From: Bacillota bacterium
GTDB lineage: Bacteria > Bacillota > Clostridia > Christensenellales > UMGS416
DNA: 7,367 bases
Reading direction: 5' to 3'
NCBI GenBank assembly: GCA_023422005.1
Contig: JAEZSC010000073.1
Span: 1 to 7,367 of the forward strand
Notes under the pieces: model-generated
Told to the model about the DNA's origin: nothing
Databases searched by the model: none
What the model saw: only the letters and a program-made list of their open reading frames with translations
Shown here: one piece after another, positions 1 to 5,834 of the stretch
Numbering within the stretch: the stretch's first letter is position 1
Layout: every line of letters begins with the position of its first letter
Made by a program: the position numbers and the translations under genes

Positions 1-100
1 GTACGCCATCGGTGACGGCGCAGGGATGACCCGCGGGCTCATGCAGGCCTCGGTCACGGGGATCGTGGTCGCGCGGGATATTCTCGGCGTGGAAATATAG
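1..100 (+). CDS. C-terminal end of a COG2509-like FAD-dependent dehydrogenase (partial)
   Basis: Only the last 32 codons are present, read from base 2 to the TAG at 98-100; the 5' end lies outside the window. The visible peptide contains AIGDGAGMTRGLMQAS followed by a hydrophobic GIVVARDIL segment. A GDG(A/S)G...GLMQA block near the C-terminus is the FAD-contacting motif of two-dinucleotide-binding-domain flavoproteins. The exact form with TRGL matches what I recall of uncharacterised FAD-dependent dehydrogenases (COG2509). These are soluble flavoproteins with no settled substrate. The stop is 32 bases before the preferred purA start with no terminator between, so the two genes are probably co-transcribed. 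Family assignment rests on a short tail only. Confidence 0.75.
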   Translation, partial: YAIGDGAGMTRGLMQASVTGIVVARDILGVEI

Positions 101-116
101 CACCCGCCGGCAAGGC

Positions 117-123
117 AGGAAGG
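117..123 (+). promoter_or_regulatory. purA ribosome binding site that decides the start codon
   Basis: AGGAAGG lies directly against the ATG at 124 (no spacer) but nine bases before the ATG at 133. The spacing supports initiation at 133, which also gives the conserved N-terminus MKTVVLVGMQWGDEGKG. Confidence 0.7.
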
Positions 124-132
124 ATGGATTCC

Positions 133-1419
133 ATGAAAACGGTTGTTCTAGTGGGCATGCAATGGGGCGATGAGGGAAAGGGCCGGTTTGTCGACTTTCT
201 GGCCGCCCAGGCCGATGTCGTCGTGCGGTTTCAGGGCGGCAACAACGCCGGCCACACGGTGGAAATCGGCGCCGAGCAATACAAGCTGCATCTGGTGCCC
301 GCGGGCATCTTCAACCGGGAGAAGCTCAACATCATCGGCAACGGCGTGGTCGTGAACCCCTTGGCCCTGCTGCAGGAGATGGATCACCTGGCCGGCCGGG
401 GCATCGACATCTCCAGCCTGCGAATCAGCGACCGCGCCCATGTGGTGCTGCCCTATCACATCACCGAGGACGGCCTCTCCGAGCAGGCTCGCGGCGAAGG
501 CGACATCGGCACCACTCGCCGCGGTATCGGCCCAGCCTACACCGATAAGGCCGAGCGCAGCGGCATCCGTTTCTGCGACCTGCTGGACGACGAAGTGTTC
601 CCGGCGCTGCTCAAGCGCAACGTGGAGCGCAAGAACGCCCAGTTCCGCTGCCTCTACAATGCGGACCCCATTGACTATGACGAGACGCTGCGCATCTGCC
701 GCGAAGCCGCGGAGCGTCTGCGGCCCTATGTCACCGACACCATCGCCCTGCTGCACCAGCGCATCCGCGCCGGCGCCAAGGTGCTCTTCGAGGGCGCCCA
801 GGGCACGCTGCTGGACATCGACCTGGGAACCTATCCCTATGTGACCAGCTCCCACCCCACCGCCGGCGGCGTGACCACCGGCGCCGGCGTGGGCCCCACG
901 ATGATCCAGGGCGCGCTGGGCGTCGTAAAAGCCTATACAACCCGCGTGGGCAAGGGACCTTTCCTGACCGAGCTGTGCGACGCCACCGGTGACGCCATCC
1001 GCGACAAAGGCCAGGAATATGGCGTGAGCACCGGCAGGCCCCGGCGCTGCGGCTGGCTGGACACGGTCATCCTCAACTACGCCGTGGGCGTCAACGGCAT
1101 CACCCACATCGCCGTGACCCGCATGGACACGCTGGGCGGCCTGGGGCCGGTAAAAATCTGCACCGGTTACCGCAAGGGTGACCGCATCATCACCGATTTC
1201 CCTGCCAGGCTAAAGGACCTGGAGGGCTGCGAGCCCATCTATGAGGAGATGCCCGGTTGGACTGACGACATCAGCGATGTGCGCCGTTTCGAAGACCTGC
1301 CGGCGGAAGCCCAGGCTTACATCCGCCACATCGAGGAGCTGACCGGCGTGCCCGTGGCGCTCATCGGCGTGGGCGCCAACCGCGAGCAGACCATCGTGCG
1401 GGATCATTTGTTCCAATAG
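133..1419 (+). CDS. purA: Adenylosuccinate synthetase (PurA)
   Basis: Catalyses GTP-dependent ligation of IMP and aspartate to adenylosuccinate, the first committed step from IMP to AMP, in the cytoplasm. From the start at 133 the protein has 428 residues, normal for the family. The glycine-rich GDEGKG is at 12-17 with catalytic Asp13, and NNAGHTV is at 37-43 with catalytic His41. IGTT (126-129) and RGIGPAY (130-136) form part of the IMP site. FEGAQGTLLDID is at 219-230, TSSHPTAGG at 238-246, and the aspartate-binding VSTGRPRR loop at 298-305. The guanine-contacting segment reads TRMD (329-332) where E. coli has TKLD, a conservative change. An in-frame ATG at 124 would add three residues, but AGGAAGG at 117-123 is nine bases from the ATG at 133 and abuts the ATG at 124, so 133 is preferred. 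No truncation or frameshift is seen. Confidence 0.97.
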   Translation: MKTVVLVGMQWGDEGKGRFVDFLAAQADVVVRFQGGNNAGHTVEIGAEQYKLHLVPAGIFNREKLNIIGNGVVVNPLALLQEMDHLAGRGIDISSLRISDRAHVVLPYHITEDGLSEQARGEGDIGTTRRGIGPAYTDKAERSGIRFCDLLDDEVFPALLKRNVERKNAQFRCLYNADPIDYDETLRICREAAERLRPYVTDTIALLHQRIRAGAKVLFEGAQGTLLDIDLGTYPYVTSSHPTAGGVTTGAGVGPTMIQGALGVVKAYTTRVGKGPFLTELCDATGDAIRDKGQEYGVSTGRPRRCGWLDTVILNYAVGVNGITHIAVTRMDTLGGLGPVKICTGYRKGDRIITDFPARLKDLEGCEPIYEEMPGWTDDISDVRRFEDLPAEAQAYIRHIEELTGVPVALIGVGANREQTIVRDHLFQ

Positions 1420-1435
1420 CAAAAGCAAACACACC

Positions 1436-1464
1436 AAAGGCGGGTGCTGTTGCGCCCGCCTTTT
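1436..1464 (+). terminator. Intrinsic terminator after purA
   Basis: AAAGGCGGGTGC (1436-1447), loop TGTT, then GCGCCCGCCTTT (1452-1463) forms a 12-bp stem with one G-U pair and ends in a short T run. It starts 17 bases after the purA stop. The A run on the 5' side and T run on the 3' side could let it work in both directions, but its position ties it to purA. Confidence 0.9.
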
Positions 1465-1495
1465 CGCTGTCCAAAAATACTATATCGTTCAATAA

Positions 1496-1614
1496 CTAGC
1501 CTTCCCCTCGAGGGGAAGGTGGCGCGTAGCGCCGGATGAGGTGTCCAGCTTGAAACGGGGAGACCACCTCATCAGTCGCCTTTGGCGACAGCTTCCCCTC
1601 CAGGGGAAGCCTAG
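1496..1614. repeat. Composite palindromic intergenic repeat (REP/MITE-like)
   Basis: The 119-bp element has two long inverted arms (about 1496-1543 and 1565-1614) around a centre of roughly 20 bp. Both arms run CTAG-(C/G)CTTCCCCT-n-GAGGGGAAG, then a short GGCGC..GCGCC or GTCGCC..GGCGAC hairpin, then (reading inward) ATGAGGTG. Each arm therefore contains its own small palindromes, so a single strand can fold into a branched, cloverleaf-like structure. Elements with this CTTCCCC...GGGGAAG...GATGAGGTG wording are, from memory, numerous in Oscillospiraceae and related genomes. It lies between convergent purA and the flavoprotein gene, a typical site for such repeats, and may also help terminate minus-strand transcripts. 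No transposase is in the window, so any mobility would need a partner elsewhere. Confidence 0.85.
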
Positions 1615-1673
1615 TAGGACATTTTGCTAACTCTTTTCACCGTCATTAATCACATCGTTCCGTGAGGGTTTGA

Positions 1674-2315
1674 TCAGCTATACATCTCCAGCGCGCCAAA
1701 GCAATCGGGCAGCGCCTCGCCGGTCAGCGGGTTGCGGGGTGAATGGACGTTGTACATGTAGCCGGTTCTTCCGAAGCGGCCCAGCTTGGCCTCGTCCATG
1801 TGCTCCTCGTCCATGCAGATGTTCGTGGCCTTCAAGGCGATCACGACACCGTTTCCACCCTCAAAATACTCCCGCTCCCACAACATGTGGCATTCGATGT
1901 TCAGGAAGCACTCGAGCACCCGGGGCGCGTTCACCGTCTTGGCCGGCTCGGCAGTCAGGCCGCTGGCTGCCAGCTCGTCTTCATCATAGCCGTTGTGCTT
2001 TACGGTAGCGACGCAGCGGTCATACACATCCCGTGACGGGAAGTTCAAAACACAGCAGCCTGTCTCCCTGAGTGTCCGGTACAGGTGGCTGCCCTTGTTT
2101 ACCGCGCCCAGCAGGCAGATGAATTCGCCGCCCTCGCCCACAAAGGTGGACCACGACTGCAGGCTGGCGTTGGGCAATCCGTTGGCCTTGTAGCTGGTCA
2201 CCAGAAACAGCGGCGACGGAATGCAAGTCAGGAAATCCTGCCAGGAGAAGCTCGAGAACTCGCCGGGCCAATGTTCTTTGAAGGTCTCGGGTTTCGTCTG
2301 AAATTCCAGTTTCAT
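1674..2315 (-). CDS. Flavin reductase-like FMN-binding protein
   Basis: Predicted 213-residue cytoplasmic protein of the flavin reductase-like split-barrel family (flavoredoxin type), which binds FMN and moves electrons between NAD(P)H, flavin and a partner protein. The segment from about 28 to 95 is typical: FLTCIPSPLFLVTS, then GLPNASLQSWSTFVGEGG, then CVLNFPS (88-94). The stretch GYDEDELAASGLT (109-121) and the conserved C-terminal HSPRNPLTGE (191-200) fit Clostridial members. The start is MKLEFQTKP at 2315: AGGAGG (2328-2323) sits seven bases upstream. The frame stays open for another 73 codons upstream, but that extension overlaps the MBL gene and has shadow-like composition. It lies 52 bases after the MBL stop with no terminator between, so it is probably the second gene of an MBL-flavoprotein operon. 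Its electron partner cannot be told from sequence. Confidence 0.88.
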   Translation of the reverse strand: MKLEFQTKPETFKEHWPGEFSSFSWQDFLTCIPSPLFLVTSYKANGLPNASLQSWSTFVGEGGEFICLLGAVNKGSHLYRTLRETGCCVLNFPSRDVYDRCVATVKHNGYDEDELAASGLTAEPAKTVNAPRVLECFLNIECHMLWEREYFEGGNGVVIALKATNICMDEEHMDEAKLGRFGRTGYMYNVHSPRNPLTGEALPDCFGALEMYS

Positions 2316-2367
2316 GGGTCGTCCTCCTGAATACCGTGATCGCACTGCATCCGGAAGGCCACCCCTC

Positions 2368-3243
2368 TCAAACGGTCTTCCAGCGCAGATAGTTCTCCTC
2401 GAAGCCGCAGGCCAGCTGCCCGCCATCGTGCAGCCACGCCAAATAGCTGCGGATGGTGCTGCCCACCAGCACATATTGGTTGAAGTCCATCGTGAGGCCG
2501 TAGTGCTCGAACACCCGGTGCAGGATATCCTCAAACACCAGCCCCACCGTACAGATGTTCAGCAGCAGGTCGCGGATCTCCAGCACCTTGGCGCGGTTGG
2601 CGTCTATGAGGGCCGCAAGGTTATCTGTGATGTCCGCATGGGCCGGCACGAACAGCCGGGCCTTCATGCCTCGCAGCATCTCCAACGTGTTCAAGTATTC
2701 CTGTACGTCATAGATGAAGTTGATATGGTACTTCTGCAGGATGTTATCGCCGAACAGGCTGTCGGCCAGAAAGCATACATCGTCGGCGGTGCGCACGCCG
2801 ATCATATCGAAGAAGTGGCCGCCCAGCCGGAAGAAGGTCAGCCCCGGCACCGCCATTCCGTCCACGTCGCCGGTGGGCTGCGAAGGCGCCGCCTGCAGGA
2901 ATTTGTTGCGCAGCTCCCTGGGAGGATATCCCCCATAGAGGAAAGACGGCTCCACTTGGGGGAAGCGCGTGAAGGCGTTCTCCAGCGCTGTACCAAGGAT
3001 CTCGCAGCCGGTGCGCTGCTGCAGCGCCGCGTTTCCGCCGATGTGGTCGGCGTTGGAGTGGGTGTTCACAACGCGCCTGAGTGTCCACCCGTTGGTCTCC
3101 AGGATGCGCAGCACTTTTTTGGCTGCCTCCTTGTCGTTTCCGCTGTCGATCAGCGTGGCGCCGTCCTCACCCAGAAAGATGCCTATCTTTGCAGGGCAGT
3201 TGACAACATACGTCCTCTCCCCCGCCGGTATGAGCTCATACAT
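2368..3243 (-). CDS. Metallo-beta-lactamase-fold hydrolase with HxNxDH metal motif
   Basis: Predicted 291-residue soluble MBL-fold protein. N-terminal strands carry LIDSGND (31-37), followed by the signature THSNADHIGG (61-70). Other metal-ligand positions are visible: His143 in RLGGHFFD, Asp161 in FLADSLFGD and His202 in VPAHAD. The second histidine of the usual HxHxDH is Asn64, so the site reads HxNxDH. This changes one ligand of the first metal site while keeping D66, H67, H143, D161 and H202. A helical tail of about 85 residues (205-291), not a flavodoxin domain, follows. The start at 3243 has GAGG eight bases upstream and gives the conserved MYELIPAGERTYVV; the frame is open to 3405, but that upstream part spans the promoter and looks non-coding. 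The gene precedes the flavoprotein gene. Substrate unknown. Confidence 0.88.
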   Translation of the reverse strand: MYELIPAGERTYVVNCPAKIGIFLGEDGATLIDSGNDKEAAKKVLRILETNGWTLRRVVNTHSNADHIGGNAALQQRTGCEILGTALENAFTRFPQVEPSFLYGGYPPRELRNKFLQAAPSQPTGDVDGMAVPGLTFFRLGGHFFDMIGVRTADDVCFLADSLFGDNILQKYHINFIYDVQEYLNTLEMLRGMKARLFVPAHADITDNLAALIDANRAKVLEIRDLLLNICTVGLVFEDILHRVFEHYGLTMDFNQYVLVGSTIRSYLAWLHDGGQLACGFEENYLRWKTV

Positions 3244-3671
3244 GGCCGCATCCTCGCTCTCCCATGGTGTGACGGCAGCGCCGCCCTTGCCACCATTATA
3301 GGCGCGCGGGGCGCCACCGTAAATGGAGAAGCGACAAAAGCTCTGCGCTTTCCCCAAGGTCGCAGGACACGATGAAACGCGCTCAGTCCCATGCTGGCCA
3401 TACACAACGATACACGGAACAGGAACCCCGGCCCCACGAGAGCATCCGCCACGCCTGCGGCGCCCAGCAGCGCCACCAACGGCAAAACCTGAGGCACACC
3501 TCTCCTGGCCCGTGTGGCGTCACCCCGCAGCTCGCGAGCCACCGCCGCCACGAATTCACAACTGAGCGCCGCCAGCGCCAGCTCCACAACACCATCCACG
3601 CCCGATACAACGGCCACCGCTGCCACACCGGCAGCCGCCATCAGCATCCAAAACCCAACCCTCTTTTTCAT
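3183..3671 (-). CDS. Small hypothetical membrane protein with doubtful C-terminal end
   Basis: Family not recognised. From MKKRVGFWML at 3671 the frame gives 162 residues. The GGAGG about four bases before the ATG supports the start. Residues 1-105 are hydrophobic and look like four closely packed membrane segments (about 7-23, 26-46, 60-79, 82-100) with a charged loop ELRGDATRARRG at 47-58. From about residue 106 the composition changes to Arg-rich and non-hydrophobic; this part runs over the MBL promoter and 61 bases into the MBL gene. I infer that only the first 105 or so residues are under normal protein selection, and that the original stop may have been lost, or a frameshift has moved the end. 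An extended -10 promoter lies upstream. Function unknown. Confidence 0.55.
   Translation of the reverse strand: MKKRVGFWMLMAAAGVAAVAVVSGVDGVVELALAALSCEFVAAVARELRGDATRARRGVPQVLPLVALLGAAGVADALVGPGFLFRVSLCMASMGLSAFHRVLRPWGKRRAFVASPFTVAPRAPIMVARAALPSHHGRARMRPCMSSYRRGRGRMLSTALQR
3295..3323 (-). promoter_or_regulatory. Probable promoter of the MBL-flavoprotein operon
   Basis: Reading the minus strand, TTTACG (3323-3318), a 17-base spacer and a perfect TATAAT (3300-3295) stand about 45 bases before the MBL start. The spacer is almost all G and C and contains the inverted repeat GGCGC-n5-GCGCC (3301-3305 and 3311-3315), a candidate operator between the two boxes. It lies inside the long open frame of the upstream membrane protein. 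Confidence 0.65.
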
Positions 3672-3729
3672 AGGACCTCCAGCGATTGATTGACCGAAAT
3701 ATGAGTACGTTTGTTCGCTTTCTAAACAT

Positions 3730-3738
3730 ATTATAGCA
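3730..3738 (-). promoter_or_regulatory. Extended -10 promoter of the small membrane protein gene
   Basis: The minus strand reads TGCTATAAT (3738-3730), a perfect extended -10, about 58 bases before the ATG at 3671. No convincing -35 box is seen at 16-18 bases spacing, as is normal for extended -10 promoters. The octamer CTTTATGG (minus strand) occurs twice just upstream, at 3757-3750 and 3785-3778. Confidence 0.65.
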
Positions 3739-3825
3739 TGTCCGAAGTACCATAAAGCGTAATATTTCAATGATTTTCCATAAAGTTATTGCCTGTTCTC
3801 CATAGAGATATTCATAAATGGCAGC

Positions 3826-3851
3826 AAAAAACCGGAGCGAAACCGCTCCGG
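3826..3851 (-). terminator. Intrinsic terminator after the PH-domain gene
   Basis: On the minus strand CCGGAGCG (3851-3844), loop GTTT and CGCTCCGG (3839-3832) form a perfect 8-bp GC-rich stem followed by six T residues (3831-3826). It starts 22 bases past the stop codon of the PH-domain gene and separates it from the downstream small membrane gene. Confidence 0.93.
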
Positions 3852-3873
3852 CAGAATAAAGGCAATATTTTTG

Positions 3874-4293
3874 CTAACCGCCCAGCCCCGACTGGGCTGC
3901 CACATCCCCGGTCTCATCGGCGATGCCCACAAGCTCACGGCCCTGCAGGCGCAGCCGGGAGCGTTCCTGCTCAACGAGTTCGGATATCCTGTCCCGCACT
4001 CGCTCGGACTTCTTGATGTTGAGGATGCGGAACTCCGGCGACGTCGCATCTCCGGATAAAAGGATGATGGTGCCCAGCCCCCACAGCCGCTGGCCAAAGG
4101 TACGCACCAAGCGCATATCCAGCACGCGATAAAGCAGGATTTCATCCTCAGTAATTGTAAAAAAGCCTTTCTTCAAGATGAGCTTCTTGGCCGTGAGCCG
4201 GTAACGGGTGAAGGACCAGGGCAGCCCGAACAGCGTGCGCTTGCGACCCTTCCACAGCGTATCCGCCTGGACGGCGGTCTGCTTTTGATCCAT
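3874..4293 (-). CDS. Bacterial PH-domain protein
   Basis: A 139-residue protein matching the bacterial pleckstrin-homology type (bPH2/YdbS-like, by pattern). Residues 12-110 carry the domain: FGLPWSFTRYRLTAKKLILKKGFF (22-45) forms the first strands, ITEDEILLYRVLDMRLVRTFGQRLWGLGTIIL (47-78) is the most conserved block, and EFRILNIKKSERVRDRISELVEQERSR (87-113) ends in the capping helix. There is no membrane segment or signal peptide. These domains are usually thought to bind proteins or membranes rather than to act as enzymes; the partner is unknown. AAGGGG eight bases upstream supports the start at 4293. It follows the HAAS-domain gene by 72 bases that hold its own promoter; no terminator separates them, so read-through from padR-HAAS is possible. 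The 25-residue tail after the helix is polar and probably disordered. Confidence 0.82.
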   Translation of the reverse strand: MDQKQTAVQADTLWKGRKRTLFGLPWSFTRYRLTAKKLILKKGFFTITEDEILLYRVLDMRLVRTFGQRLWGLGTIILLSGDATSPEFRILNIKKSERVRDRISELVEQERSRLRLQGRELVGIADETGDVAAQSGLGG

Positions 4294-4329
4294 AATGATT
4301 ACCCCTTCACTTTTTATGGTGCTATGATA

Positions 4330-4338
4330 ATTATATCA
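4330..4338 (-). promoter_or_regulatory. Extended -10 promoter of the PH-domain gene, covered by a dyad
   Basis: The minus strand reads TGATATAAT (4338-4330), a perfect extended -10 some 37 bases before the ATG at 4293. No good -35 is seen. The same bases lie within a 7-bp inverted repeat, TATGATA (4323-4329) and TATCATA (4334-4340) with four bases between, so a regulator bound there would block the -10. Confidence 0.65.
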
Positions 4339-4365
4339 TATTACACACCACAAAGCTGCGGTCTT

Positions 4366-5355
4366 TTAGTTCCTCTGGCGGACCATGCGCACAATGTTGC
4401 GCACTATGCCATAAACCGTACCCAACAGCGCAATGCCCAAAGCCCACCGAAACTGCAGCGTCAGAAAAATCTGCATGAAGCCGGCCTCCCCCGCAACCTC
4501 TTTGAACACAGCCGTGACCTCATCGCTGAGCAGCGTGGGGCCTATGAGCATGAACACCAGCACACACGCCCAGTAGGCCTGCAGCACGATATCGGCAATG
4601 CGGGTAAGGAGCGTCGCTCCCCTTTGTGCCAATTCCACCGCGCACAGCACGATCGTAAGCGCCCAGCCCACGGTCCACAGCGGTAAATAAGCTGCCAGCG
4701 CGTCCGATGAAAACAGCGGGTATGCCTGCAGGCCGTTGCTGCCTGTCTGGTAGAAACCTACAGCTTCGGGGTATTGATGAAACACGATCAGTGCCAGAAC
4801 ACTAAACACGATTGTGGCGATGGCCCCGCCGGTCTTGCGCTCTTCGTGATGCGCAGGCACCGGAGGCAGCTCGGAAGGATCCCACTCGCCTCTCAAAGAA
4901 GCGATGCTCTTTGCGGAGTTCACCCGCTCCACAATGGCGAAAATCAGTGTCACCGAGCCCACAGCCGAGAGACCGGAGGCAAACAGATCTCCGATTACAC
5001 GACCCAACCATTGGGCCACAACCGACGTTGTTGGCTGCAGCGCGGACAAGTCGAAGGCCGCGCCGATGCCTGTGGCCAGCGCCGTGGCTGCCAGTGCGAT
5101 TTTGAGCACCAGCCAATAGGTGGGCAGCAGCGCCGGCCCAACAAGCGAACGCTCGCCGGTGTATTTGGCCGCCACATCCGCCGGGTGGCCGTATTGCCTG
5201 ATCACCTCGACCATGTCCTTGGCAGCAGGCTGGCCTCCACATTCTTCCAGCGCGTCCAGCAGCGCCGAACGCAGTTCCTTCAAAATGTCATCCCGCTGAT
5301 TGGCCGGCAGCCGCCGGCCAATGTCATATAGATATCTCTCCAGAAGATCGTTCAT
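4366..5355 (-). CDS. HAAS-domain integral membrane protein (PadR-associated)
   Basis: A 329-residue protein. Residues 1-66 form a helical cytoplasmic domain typical of HAAS (DUF1700-related) proteins: MNDLLERYLYDIGRRLP, then RDDILKELRSALLDALEE (21-38), then VEVIRQYGHPADVAAKYTG (49-67). Six membrane helices are predicted at about 79-100, 124-143, 177-195, 220-241, 253-275 and 295-318, with a charged loop RGEWDPSELPPVPAHHEERK between the second and third. HAAS domains are often encoded beside PadR regulators and are thought to serve as cytoplasmic sensory or interaction modules; the membrane part here is not a transporter I recognise. The start at 5355 follows AAGGA by six bases and lies only two bases after the padR stop, so the genes are co-transcribed and probably translationally coupled. 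No T-tailed terminator follows the stop. Ligand and partner are unknown. Confidence 0.85.
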   Translation of the reverse strand: MNDLLERYLYDIGRRLPANQRDDILKELRSALLDALEECGGQPAAKDMVEVIRQYGHPADVAAKYTGERSLVGPALLPTYWLVLKIALAATALATGIGAAFDLSALQPTTSVVAQWLGRVIGDLFASGLSAVGSVTLIFAIVERVNSAKSIASLRGEWDPSELPPVPAHHEERKTGGAIATIVFSVLALIVFHQYPEAVGFYQTGSNGLQAYPLFSSDALAAYLPLWTVGWALTIVLCAVELAQRGATLLTRIADIVLQAYWACVLVFMLIGPTLLSDEVTAVFKEVAGEAGFMQIFLTLQFRWALGIALLGTVYGIVRNIVRMVRQRN

Positions 5356-5357
5356 TG

Positions 5358-5705
5358 TCAATCCTTCCCCTCCCTGTGCAGCGCCCGGTCCATAGCGCGC
5401 ACGATTGCATCCCATTCCTGTATCAGCTGCTCCAACATCCTCCGGCCCTGGGCGCTGAGCACATAGTAGCGCCGGGGCCGCGCCTCCTCCAGAGCCCAGT
5501 CGCTATCCAGCAGGTTCTGCTTCTCCAGCCGCCGCAACAGCGGGTATAGCGTGCTCTGGTCCACCTCCAAACCCAAATCGGCCAGCCTTTGAGTCAACGA
5601 ATAACCGTATTGCCTGTCCCGCAGCAAGCTGAGCACGCCCAGCACCACTGTGCCTCTGCGAAGTTCGGAAATCAGGCTGTCCATCCTGTCCTCTGATGGT
5701 GGCAC
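5358..5705 (-). CDS. PadR-family transcriptional repressor
   Basis: Small winged-helix regulator, 115 residues from the GTG at 5705. The pattern LRRGTVVLGVLSLLRDRQYGYSL (15-37), STLYPLLRRLEKQNLL (51-66) and ARPRRYYVLSAQGRRML (75-91) is the classic PadR helix-turn-helix plus wing, followed by a single C-terminal dimerisation helix (92-110). The short form without a long C-terminal domain is the PadR-s2 type. Start choice is open. AGGAGG at 5719-5714 is too close to the ATG at 5711 but eight bases from the GTG at 5705. The ATG at 5684 (MDSLISELRRG) has a weaker AGAGG and is where many homologues begin. It is the first gene of the operon with the HAAS membrane protein, and a dyad in its promoter suggests it represses itself and that gene. 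The inducer is unknown. Confidence 0.93.
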   Translation of the reverse strand: MPPSEDRMDSLISELRRGTVVLGVLSLLRDRQYGYSLTQRLADLGLEVDQSTLYPLLRRLEKQNLLDSDWALEEARPRRYYVLSAQGRRMLEQLIQEWDAIVRAMDRALHREGKD

Positions 5706-5731
5706 GATCATCACCTCCTGTTTTCATTTTC

Positions 5732-5761
5732 ATAGTACTGTACATCACACACTATTGTCAA
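5732..5761 (-). promoter_or_regulatory. padR-HAAS promoter with candidate PadR operator
   Basis: The minus strand has a perfect -35 TTGACA (5761-5756), an 18-base spacer and TACTAT (5737-5732) as -10, about 30 bases before the padR start. The inverted repeat ATAGT (5732-5736) and ACTAT (5751-5755), 14 bases apart, overlaps the -10 and adjoins the -35. Two small overlapping palindromes, AGTACT (5734-5739) and TGTACA (5739-5744), lie inside it. Such a placement fits PadR autorepression. Confidence 0.7.
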
Positions 5762-5778
5762 CTAGCAAATATCATGAC

Positions 5779-5805
5779 AAAAAAACTCCATCAGGTGATG
5801 GAGTT
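5779..5805 (-). terminator. Intrinsic terminator after the DUF6483-like gene
   Basis: On the minus strand AACTCCATCA (5805-5796) and TGATGGAGTT (5793-5784) form a near-perfect stem closed by a small loop, followed by a run of seven T residues (5785-5779). It lies about 30 bases past the stop at 5835 and insulates the gene from the padR promoter just downstream. Confidence 0.9.
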
Positions 5806-5834
5806 GGTCGGGCTATGGGGACAAAGGGGCCAGG

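Noticed and set aside
148..1107. A 319-codon open frame on the minus strand opposite purA
   Set aside because: It is rich in Ala, Gly, Val, His and Gln with no recognisable motif, and lies wholly antisense to a clear purA with good motifs. Such frames are common opposite GC-rich genes.
2316..2534. N-terminal extension of the flavoprotein frame by 73 codons
   Set aside because: It overlaps the end of the MBL gene, is full of Trp, Cys and Arg in a shadow-like way, and a strong AGGAGG points to the internal ATG at 2315.
2314..3375. A 353-codon open frame on the plus strand opposite the MBL gene
   Set aside because: Antisense to a well-supported MBL-fold gene, with shadow-type composition and no domain pattern or ribosome binding site of note.
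4342..4365. Possible terminator after the HAAS-domain gene
   Set aside because: ACCGCA and TGTGGT on the minus strand can form a six-pair stem with one G-U, but no T run follows, so it is not called.
4774..5331. Plus-strand open frame of 185 codons opposite the HAAS-domain gene
   Set aside because: His/Gln/Arg-rich antisense shadow of a clear six-helix membrane protein with a strong start and coupling to padR.
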